Made by a program: the position numbers and the translations under genes. The notes beneath the pieces were generated by a model. That model was not told the origin of the DNA. It searched no databases and saw only the letters and a program-made list of their open reading frames with translations. Positions 56,196-64,000 of a stretch of 64,000 nt of DNA are shown here, in pieces. The stretch spans positions 187,267,921 through 187,331,920 of the forward strand of contig NC_053393.1 in assembly GCF_905171765.1 (NCBI RefSeq), read 5' to 3'. Numbering within the stretch: position 1 is the first letter of the stretch; each line of letters opens with the position of its first letter. This stretch comes from Bufo bufo. Lineage: Eukaryota > Chordata > Amphibia > Anura > Bufonidae.

Positions 56196-56340
56196 GTGGC
56201 CACGCTACTAGACCCCCGGTATAAGCAGAAAGTGGCAGAAATGTTACCAAATTACCAAAAGTCGGAAAGGATGCAGCAGTTCAAAACCAAACTAAAAAAT
56301 ATGCTTTACACAGCTTATAAGGGGGATGTCAATGGGGGAT
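56196..56340 (+). pseudogene. Displaced copy of a transposase segment (first)
   Basis: About 140 bp nearly identical to 55147-55287 of the gene (encoding LLDPRYKQKVAEML and following residues). It is joined to unrelated sequence on both sides. Confidence 0.88.
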
Positions 56341-56577
56341 TCGACAATGGTTAATCAATTCGACCGGATAGGGTCCGTAACAGGGATTAAACTGATAGCA
56401 ATAGTACTAGTTAAGACACCACTCATATAGGGTGTCACAGCACATTGCTCTGTGCACGCGCAGTGCCCCAATTTGGGAGTAAGAGGACCGAACAAGCTGC
56501 TTTTTCCATCTCCCGGTTCCTGAAATCAATTCAGTTTAGTGTATGAGAGTTTGGTCTGTCACTGTGAAGGCAGTCGA

Positions 56578-56615
56578 AGGTACCCGGCCTAAATTTTTTT
56601 TCATAAAAGGCAATT
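56578..56615 (+). pseudogene. Displaced copy of a transposase segment (second, short)
   Basis: GTACCCGGCCTAAATTTTTT and the next 20 bp match 53707-53745 of the gene with a few changes. Confidence 0.6.
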
Positions 56616-57480
56616 CCTGATATGGGACGTAACAGGGATTAAACTGATGAGAATAATACTACAGAAAATACCACTCATATCGGTGGAGGGAGCCAGCGTT
56701 TTTTTAACCATCTCCCCGTTCAAAAAATCTATTTAATAAATGGCCCCCAGATTGGGGATGTTAGAGGGATTAAACTGATGAGAATAGTACTACAGAAAAT
56801 ACCACTCATATCGGGTGTGACAGTAAATTGCACGGCGCAGATGCAGTCACCGTGGTTTAAAACAGAGTGGAGGGAGCCAGCGTTTTTTTAACCATCTCCC
56901 CGTTCGAAAAATCTATTCAATAAATGGCACCCAGATTGGGGACGTTAGAGGGATTAAACTGATGAGAATAGTACTACAGAAAATACCACTCATATCGGGT
57001 GTGACAGTAAATTGCACGGCGCAGACGCAGTCACCGTGGTTTAAAACAGAGTGGAGGGAGCCAGTTTTTTTTTAACCATCTCCCCGTTCGAAAAATCTAT
57101 TCAATAAATGGCACCCAGATTGGGGACGTTAGAGGGATTAAACTGATGAGAATAGTACTACAGAAAATACCACTCTTATCGGGTGTGACAGTAAATTGCA
57201 CGGCGCAGACGCAGTCACCGTGGATTAAAACAGAGTGGAGGGAGCCAGCGTTTTTTTAACCATCTCCCCGTCCGAAAAATCTGTTTAATAAATGGCCCCC
57301 AGATTGGGGAGTCGGGGACGTTAGAGGGATTAAACTGATGAGAATAGTACTACAGAAAATACCACTCATATCGGGTGTGACAGTAAATTGCACGGCGCAG
57401 ACGCAGTCACCGTGGATAAAAACAAAGGGGAGGGAGCCAGCGTTTTTTTAACCATCTCCCCGTTCGAAAAATCAATTCAA
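56610..57480. repeat. Tandem array, 184-bp unit, about five copies
   Basis: GGATTAAACTGATGAGAATAG recurs at 56767, 56951, 57135 and 57327 (spacing 184, 184, 192), with an earlier divergent unit from about 56637. Confidence 0.92.
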
Positions 57481-57487
57481 TTGACCT

Positions 57488-57600
57488 TTCGGGGACCCTT
57501 GGTGTTGTACGTGGCTGGGTGGAGGAAGAAACCTTCAATGACATCACCGGGACGTGGCTAGCTTGGTATCCAACCTTGTGCAAATGGGGAGTTTGCGGTT
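57488..57600 (+). pseudogene. Displaced copy of a transposase segment (third)
   Basis: GGTGTTGTACGTGGCTGG and following sequence match 54960-55080 of the gene (through ATCCAACCTTGT...CAAATGGGG) at lower identity and with small deletions. Confidence 0.75.
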
Positions 57601-57899
57601 GTGCAAATGAACTGTTTGCGGTGCATTAAAAGGGGAGTTTGGTCTGTCAATGTCTGTGATGCGGGCGTAACCCTTACACTACCTGATCGATACAACATCA
57701 TACCTGATCGTATACACACACTGGATGTTTTAAAGCACGTTATTCCAAACAATTTAGGAATGTTAGTTGATTTATGCCCTTTATGGATTAAAACCCGACT
57801 CTGCGTCCACTACGTAATTTTCCATGGGAGTTTTGCCATAGATCCCCCTCCGGCATGCCACAGTCCAGGTGTTAGACCCCTTGAAACAACTTTCTCATC

Positions 57900-58052
57900 A
57901 CTATTGTGGCCAGAAAGAGTCCCTGTGGGTTTTAAAATTCGCCTGTCTATTGAAGTCTATGGCGGTTCGCCCGGTTCGCCAGTTCGCGAACATTTGCGGA
58001 AGTTCGCGTTCGCTGTTCGCGAACTGAAAATTTTATGTTCGCGACATCACTA
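57900..58052. promoter_or_regulatory. hAT family B right terminus
   Basis: GGTTCGCC, GTTCGCGAAC and related words cluster between 57960 and 58035. TTCGCGAAC palindromes are the family B counterpart of the family A GAACCCGAA words. Confidence 0.6.
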
Positions 58053-58060
58053 GATACAAA
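58053..58060. repeat. Right target-site duplication GATACAAA
   Basis: Copy of 47929-47936. Confidence 0.95.
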
Positions 58061-58202
58061 ATGATGTTTTTGAAAAAATAAACAAAGAAACAATGGTTGT
58101 GCTCAGCCAAAAAGCTGAATATACAGAAAATTAAAATATGGCAGCACCAACCTGTATTGGAGATGGGTGCTAGCTCCAAGGGGAAAAGCTTACCCAAAAT
58201 AC

Positions 58203-59233
58203 AAAACTGTAAAGCAGAGCAGCACTCCAAAATTGTGATAAAAAAGGATGTGTTTATTCACCCATAAGTGACGCAACGTTTCGGCTCCAACATGAAGCCT
58301 TTCTCAAGCAATGTCAACAATGAAAAATGAACATATATATAGTGAAAGGAAGTGACATAGAAACATAGACATCAAATTAAAGTGCTTACAAATTAAGCTG
58401 GCGTTAACCCATGCCAGCGTGAATGACATTATAAATACATCAAAATATTACAATTCATCATAAAACGGGTGTAATTAATCCTTGCCAAAAGGAATTGCAG
58501 CGATGTATAAACACTGTTAAGAAACCTATGGAAATCCATCAACTGATCATGGCTACCTGTCCAAATGAGGAAGATGTCATCTATGTAGCTCCACCACCTC
58601 AGTACATACCTGAAGTGGCTGGATAGATAGACGACGTCCTCCTCAAACAAATGCATGTAAATATTAGGGTTAATGCTACGTGGTAATGCTGGTGACTCGG
58701 CTCCTCCCACATGGTGTCCCCTGTAGATGTTTTAACGGCTGGTGCCTGACGGTACTTTCAGTTGGATACAGAGGATCTTATAAGTAACAGTGTGCCGATT
58801 GTATGATCAGTATGTTTTTGCTGCTGTCCGAATGGGGTTTACATAGGTGATGACGCTGTATATTAGCGGCGTCTGACCTGTGTTTTACCTCTTCCAAGAT
58901 GGCGGCTTTGGAGGAGTACTGATTACTTTGCAGGCGTGTGTTTATGATGATGCTTTTACATGATGTTTGGATGACGTGCCTCTTGGCGCATACGTGCTGG
59001 AGATTTGGACACGCCGTGCTCAACAATCGAGTCACAATAGGGATTTGTAAATTGCCTTGTTATGTGCCTTTACCTAATCCCACTGCTGTGTGGTTCTACC
59101 ATCCCCCATGTATAATGAAATGCAATTGTCTTTTTTAACTATTTATCATTGGGAGCAATTTTTTTATGCATCGCATATGCACAGTGATTTTGCACTAACC
59201 GTGTATGGACACTTATGATATTGTTTTACTGTA
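58203..59233. mobile_element. PLE fragments upstream of PLE 2: direct and inverted pieces
   Basis: 58203-about 58470 repeats the 42031 pseudo-LTR in the same orientation. 58480-58668 (minus) is a piece of the reverse transcriptase ORF including WWSYIDDIFLIW. 58669-59233 is the pseudo-LTR in the opposite orientation, matching the complement of about 42290-42860. The whole is a truncated, rearranged copy joined head-to-tail to PLE 2. Confidence 0.8.
58267..58312 (-). other. Hammerhead-like module, upstream PLE copy
   Basis: Complement: CTTGAGAAAGGCTTC, loop, GGAGCCGAAACG, TTG, CGTC. Differs from 42095-42141 only in the helix III loop region. Confidence 0.4.
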
Positions 59234-59934
59234 GTACACTTTTGTAAGGATTGTAATCCTTTGTATTGTAATCCTTTGCCACTGCAGGGCTTTAGAACAT
59301 ATAACTGCAGCGCTGAATGACAAATAATATATATATATTTTGCCACTAATACACGCCGAATAGGGCTTCAGAACATATAACTGCACCGCTGAACGGCAAA
59401 AGGGCCCTTTTTTTCCCACTTGTACATGCCACAAATGGCTTTAGAACCAATAACTGCACCTCTAGATGGCAAATCATATATATATTTTTGCCTCAAATAC
59501 ACGGTAAAAAGGGCTTTAGAAAGTATAACTACACTGCTGAACGGTAAATAATGTATATTTTTTTGCCACTAATAAACGCCAAAATGGGCTGTAATTTTCT
59601 CACTTCACGACACAACTGCAAATTTTTTTTTTTGCCACTAAAACACGTCAAAAATGGCTTTAGTACATATAACTGCACTGCTGAATGGCAAATAGGCCCT
59701 TATTTTTTTCCACTTATACATGCCAGAAAATGCTTTAAAACATATAACTACACCACTAAAAGGCAAATAATATATTTTTTTGTGCCACTAATACACACCA
59801 AAAAGGGCTTTAGAACATATAACTGCACCGCTGAACGGCAAATATATATATTTTTTGCCACTAACACACTCCAAAAAGGGCTGTAATTTTCTCACTTCAC
59901 CACACAACGGCAAATACTTTTTTTGTTCCACTAA

Positions 59935-60376
59935 AGGTGGGATCACACTAGCGTTAGGGATTCAGTTATGGCTTTCCGTTATAACATGGTTATAACGGAA
60001 AATAACAGAATACCCAGACAGAATGCAAAATGGAAGCCTTTAAAAGGCATTCCGTTTGCTTTCCGTCCTAATAGAAGTCTATGGGAAAGCATAACGGATC
60101 CGTCTGGGTCCCTTTGTGCAAGACGGAAAACAAAGTCCTGTCGACTTGCATAACGGGAACCAGACGGATCCATTTTGATTCCCATAGACTTCTATTAGGA
60201 CGGAAAGCAAATGGAATGCCTTTTAAAGGCTTCCATTTTGCATTCCATCATAATACAAGTCTATAGGCAGAAGAACGGATCCGTCCTTCCGTCTTATGGA
60301 TTCTGTTATTTTCCGTTATAACCATGTTATAACGGAAAGCCATAACGGAATCCCTAACACTAGTGTGAACCCACCC
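59935..60376. mobile_element. Fold-back MITE, self-complementary along its length
   Basis: Starts AGGTGGGATCACACTAGCG, ends with the near complement, flanked by TAA (59932-59934, 60377-60379). The two ~200-bp halves pair almost fully (CCGTTATAACATGGTTATAA near each end, CCCATAGACTTCTATTAGGA near the middle). A 3-bp TAA duplication fits PIF/Harbinger, inferred only. Confidence 0.8.
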
Positions 60377-61780
60377 TAATACACGCCAAAAAGGGCTTTA
60401 GAACGTATAACTGCACAGCTGAACGTCAAATAATATATATTTGTTTGCCTCTAATACATGCCAAAAAGAGTTTTAAAACATATAACTGCACCACTAAACG
60501 GCAAATAATATATATATTTTTGTGCCCCTAATACACGCCAAAAAGGGCTTTAGAACATATAACTGCACCGCTAAACGGCAAATAATATATATTTTTTTGC
60601 CACTAATACACACCAAAAAGGGCTTTAGAACATATAACTGCACCGCTGAACGGCAAAAGGGCCCTTTTTTTCCAATTATACATGCCACAAAAGGCTTTAG
60701 AACCAATAACTGCACTTCTAAACAGCAAATAATATATATATATTTTTGCCTCTAATATACGCTAAAAAGGGCTTTAGAACATATAACTACACTGCTGAAC
60801 GGCAAATTATATATTTTTTTGCCACTAATACACGCCAAAAAGGGCTGTAGAACATATAACTGCACCGCTAAATGGCAAATAATATCTTTTGCTTTGGCAC
60901 TAATACACGCCAAAAAGAGCTTTAGAACATATAACTGCACCGCTGAACGGCAAATAGGCCCTTATTTTTTCCACTTCTACATGCCACAAAAGGCTTTAGA
61001 ACATATAACTGCACAGCTAAACGGCAAATAATATATATTTTTTTGCCACTAATACACACCAAAAGGGGCTTCAGAACATATAACCGCACTACTAAACGGC
61101 AAATATTATATATTTTTGTTCAACTAATACACACCAAAAAGGCTTTAGAACATATACGTAACTGTGCAGCTGAACGGGAAATATATATTTTTTTGCCACT
61201 AATACACGCCAAAAAGGGCTGTAATTTTCTCACTTCACCACACAACGGCAAATACTTTTTTTGTGGCACTAATACACAACAAAAAGGGCTTTAAAACATT
61301 TAACTGCACTGCTGAACGGCAAATAGACCCTTACTTTTTTCCACTTATACATGACACAAAAGGCTTTGGAACATATAACTGCACCGCTGAACGTCAAATA
61401 ATATATATTTTTTTGCCTCTAATACATGCCAAAAAAAAGCTTTAAAACATATAACTGCATCACTAAACGGCAAATAATATAAATTTTTGTGCCACTAATA
61501 CACGCCAAAAAGGGCTTTAGAACATATAACTGCAGCGCTGAACGACAAATAATATATATATTTTTTGCCACTAATACACGCCAAATAGGGCTTTAGAACA
61601 TATAACTGCACCACTGAACTGCAAAAGGACCATTTTTTTTCCACTTATACATGCCACAAATGGCTTTAGAACCAATAACTGCACCTCTAAATGGCAAATA
61701 ATATATATATTTTTGCCTCTAATACACGCTAAAAAGGGCTTTAGAACAAATAACTAAACTGCTGAACGGCAAATAATATA

Positions 61781-63357
61781 CACTACTCAAAAAAATAAAG
61801 GGAACACAAAAATAACACATCCTAGATCTGAATTAATTAAATATTCTTCTGAAATACTTTGTTCTTTACATAGTTGAATGTGCTGACAACAAAATCACAC
61901 CAAAAAAAAAATGTAAATCTAATTTTTTAACCCATGGAGGTCTGGATTTGGAGTCACCCTCAAAATTAAAGTGGAAAAACACACTACAGGCTGATCCAAA
62001 TTTGATGTAATGTCCTTAAAACAAGTCAAAATGAGGCTCAGTAGTGTGTGTGGCCTCCACGTGCCTGTATGACCTCCCTACAACGCCTGTGCATGCTCCT
62101 GATGAGGTGGCGGACGGTCTCCTGAGGGATCTCCTCCCAGACCTGGACTAAAGCATCTGCCAACTCCTGGACAGTCTGTGGTGCAACGTGACATTGGTGG
62201 ATAGAGCGAGACATGATGTCCCAGATGTGCTCAATTGGATTCAGGTCTGGGGAACGGGCGGGCCAGTCCATAGCATCAATGCCTTCGTCTTGCAGGAACT
62301 GCTGACACACTCCAGCCACATGAGGTCTAGCATTGTCTTGCATTAGGAGGAACCCAGGGCCAACCGCACCAGCATATGGTCTCACAAGGGGTCTGAGGAT
62401 CTCATCTCGGTACCTAATGGCAGTCAGGCTACCTCTGGCGAGCACATGGAGGGCTGTGCGGCCCTCCAAAGAAATGCCACCTTACACCATTACTGACTTA
62501 ATGCCAAACCGGTCATGCTGGAGGATGTTGCAGGCAGCAGAACGTTCTCCACGGCGTCTCCAGACTCTGTCACGTCTGTCACATGTGCTCAGTGTGAACC
62601 TGCTTTCATCTGTGAAGAGCACAGGGCGCCGTGGCGAATTTGCCAATCTTGGTGTTTTCTGGCAAATGCCAAACGTCCTGCACGGTGTTGGGCTGTAAGC
62701 ACAACCCCCACCTGTGGACGTCGGGCCCTCATATCACCCTCATGGAGTCTGTTTCTGACCGTTTGAGCAGACACATGCACATTTGTGGCCTGCTGGAGGT
62801 CATTTTGCAGGGCTCTGGCAGTGCTCCTTCTGTTCCTCCTTGCACAAAGGCGGAGGTAGCGGTCCTGCTGCTGGGTTGTTGCCCTCCTACGGCCTCCTCC
62901 ACGTCTCCTGATGTACTGGCCTGTCTCCTGGTAGCGCCTCCATGCTCTGGACACTACGCTGACAGACACAGCAAACCTTATTGCCACAGCTCGCATTGAT
63001 GTGCCATCCTGGATAAGCTGCACTACCTGAGCCACTTGTGTGGGTTGTAGACTCCGTCTCATGTTACCACTAGAGTGAAAGCACCGGCAGCATTCAAAAG
63101 TGACCAAAACATCAGTCAGGAAGCATAGGAACTGAGAAGTGGTCAGGTCACAACCTGCAGAACCACTCCTTTATTGGGGGTGTCTTGCTAATTGCCTATA
63201 ATTTCCACCTGTTGTCTATCCCATTTGCACAACAGCATGTGAAATTGATTGTCACTCAGTGTTGCTTCCTAAGTGGACAGTTTGATTTCACAGAAGTGTG
63301 ATTGACTTGGAGTTACATTGTGTTGTTTAAGTGTTCCCTTTATTTTTTTGAGCAGTG
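61781..63357 (-). mobile_element. Tc1 transposon in the satellite array (1577 bp)
   Basis: Terminal repeats CACTACTCAAAAAAATAAAG (left) and its near complement (right), flanked by TA (61779-61780, 63358-63359). One transposase gene on the minus strand. Confidence 0.93.
62038..63062 (-). pseudogene. Tc1 transposase, DD34E, with frameshift and stop
   Basis: Start ATG at 63062 ([14 protein letters not shown]). Two helix-turn-helix regions flank the [15 protein letters not shown] linker. The first catalytic region (LFTDESRF) is read only after a frame change near 62620; an in-frame TAA near 62485 follows; then LLMQDNARPH and SPDLNPIEHIW, with 34 residues between the second Asp and the final Glu, the Tc1 DD34E spacing. 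Ends RGGHTHY at 62038. Length (about 341 codons) is normal. Two lesions disable it. Confidence 0.92.
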
Positions 63358-63612
63358 TATATATTTTTGCCACTAATACATGTCAAAAAAGGCTGTAGAA
63401 CATATAACTGCACAGCTGAAAGGCAAATAAAATATATTTTTTGCCACTAATACATGCCAAAAAGTGCTTTAGAACATGTAACTGCACCGCTAAATGGCAA
63501 ATAATATCTTTTGTTTTGCCACTAATACACGCCAAAAAGAGCTTTAGAACTTATACATGACACAAAATGCTTTAGAACATATAACTGCACCGCTGAACGG
63601 CAAATAGGCCCT

Positions 63613-63797
63613 TAGGCCCTGCTTCCTGTCAGTGCACTACTCAGAGCTGATGGGCGGTGCTACACGTGATCCAGCTTGTATAGAGCGTGGGTCACACGAT
63701 GCACAGGCAAATCACCTAGGCATGTCTGTAATGGCTTCTAAGTGCCCACAGCTTAAAAGCTTGTTGATTGGCCGCCCTGCAGCCTTTCAAAGCTTTA
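63613..63797 (-). mobile_element. hAT family A-like subterminal block, end missing
   Basis: Collinear with 1790-1930 and 25000-25130: GTGGGTCACACGATGCAC, an inverted-CCAAT CTTGTTGATTGGC and GCAGCCTTTCAAA. It directly follows the 75-bp array as in intact elements. The terminal ~130 bp are lost, replaced by the TTAA element at 63798. Confidence 0.75.
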
Positions 63798-64000
63798 TTA
63801 ACCCCTTAAGGACTCAGGGCGTACCTGTACGTCCTAAGTTTAAATCGAGATTGCGGAGCTGCGGGGGTTAATCCGAACAGGATGCCGGCTGAAATCATTC
63901 AGCCGGCATCCTGTTACAACGCCAGGGGGGGTCATGTGACCCCCCATATCGGCGATCGCCGCAAACCGCAGGTCAATTCAGACTTGCGGTTTGCTGCGCT
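63798..64000. mobile_element. Putative TTAA-flanked hairpin-run element, left end
   Basis: Starts TTAACCCCTTAAGGACTC. Successive inverted repeats: 63820-63831, 63876-63915 (20-bp arms), 63926-63945, 63951-63960 and 63961-63994. Same architecture as 3571-3900 without close sequence identity. Runs off the window. Confidence 0.45.

Larger units (their letters stand above)
47937..58052 (+). mobile_element. Giant hAT element, family B, complete ends (10116 bp)
   Basis: Ends TAGAGATGGCCCGAAC and (complement) TAGTGATGTCGCGAAC, 8-bp duplication GATACAAA. Order: terminus with CCAAT words, 137-143 bp array (~29 units), transposase gene (+), a region with displaced transposase fragments, 184-bp array (~5 units), terminus rich in GTTCGCG words. 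Protein and overall plan are related to family A but sequence, satellites and ends are different. Confidence 0.95.
42031..58202 (-). mobile_element. Second Penelope-like element, split by two hAT insertions
   Basis: The 3' pseudo-LTR starts AAAACTGTAAAGCAGAGCAG at 42031 and the same sequence in the same orientation starts the upstream copy at 58203, a head-to-tail arrangement usual for PLEs. Between them lie the 3' region (42031-42950, 44654-44918), the ORF (44919-47928, minus) and the leader (58053-58202). Nested: non-autonomous hAT 42951-44645 and giant hAT 47937-58052. The element without them is about 4.3 kb. Confidence 0.88.
59275..63612. repeat. Satellite array, about 75-bp unit, ~30 copies, split by two insertions
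   Basis: Unit words: GCCACTAATACACGCCAAAA, AGGGCTTTAGAACATATAAC, TGCACCGCTGAACGGCAAAT, then an AT run. A variant with AAAGGGCCCTTTTTTT and CCACTTATACATGCC recurs every few units. The units keep frames open on the plus strand; none looks like a gene. Interrupted at 59935-60376 and 61781-63357. Confidence 0.93.

Noticed and set aside
57601..58053. A 150-codon plus-strand frame at the right end of the family B hAT
   Set aside because: It runs through the terminal motif cluster and inverted repeat and has no recognisable domain.
59551..61445. Series of short plus-strand frames rich in MPLIHAKKGFRTYNCTA-like text
   Set aside because: Same artefact in the 75-bp satellite; frames shift whenever unit length changes.

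Overview
This window holds no recognisable host gene, rRNA or genuine tRNA. It is almost entirely transposable elements and the satellites they carry. The mix of DD34E-type Tc1 elements, Penelope-like elements (PLEs), CR1-group and L1/Tx1-like LINEs, a chromodomain Gypsy element and very large hAT elements points to a large vertebrate genome, most likely a frog or toad. That is inference from the repeat families; the species cannot be read from the sequence.

Layout. 1-2063: right end of a giant hAT element (family A). 2064-3570: featureless DNA. 3571-5304: a run of six hairpins, a 191-bp tandem repeat and a PLE pseudo-LTR. 5441-7250: a broken Tc1 and an L1/Tx1-like ORF2 tail. 7288-12158: a Gypsy chromovirus (target duplication TATAT) whose 5' LTR is split by an unrelated solo LTR (target duplication ATGCC). 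13585-16086: a fold-back Tc1 derivative containing a second Tc1. 16386-25224: giant hAT family A, reverse orientation, 8-bp duplication GTAATCAT, with a CR1-group LINE inside its transposase gene. 25411-26947: hAT terminus remnant, a MITE, a tRNA-like palindrome and a solo LTR. 26957-38022: a Tc1 split at the start of its transposase by a second giant hAT family A copy (27329-36735, duplication CTCAAGAG), which itself holds another CR1 fragment. 38065-41998: a PLE copy folded into a 3.9-kb palindrome. 42031-59233: a second PLE, split by a non-autonomous hAT (42951-44645, ATCACAGG) and by a giant hAT of another family, B (47937-58052, GATACAAA). 59275-63797: a 75-bp satellite with hAT subterminal sequence at its right edge, interrupted by a MITE and a Tc1. 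63798-64000: start of a second hairpin-run element.

The main biological theme is the giant hAT elements (8.8-10.1 kb). Each has short terminal inverted repeats set in clusters of TTCG-containing motifs and one large BED-finger/hAT transposase gene. Subterminal regions are built from one to three unrelated tandem satellites. Family A also has a TATA/CCAAT promoter-like block just inside the transposase-side end. All three transposase genes visible here are broken, but in different places. Copy number of one array differs about five-fold between sister elements (5 versus about 24 units), and in family B the 3' region contains displaced pieces of its own transposase gene. A second theme is a hairpin plus CGAAACG module in five PLE ends that resembles part of a hammerhead ribozyme.
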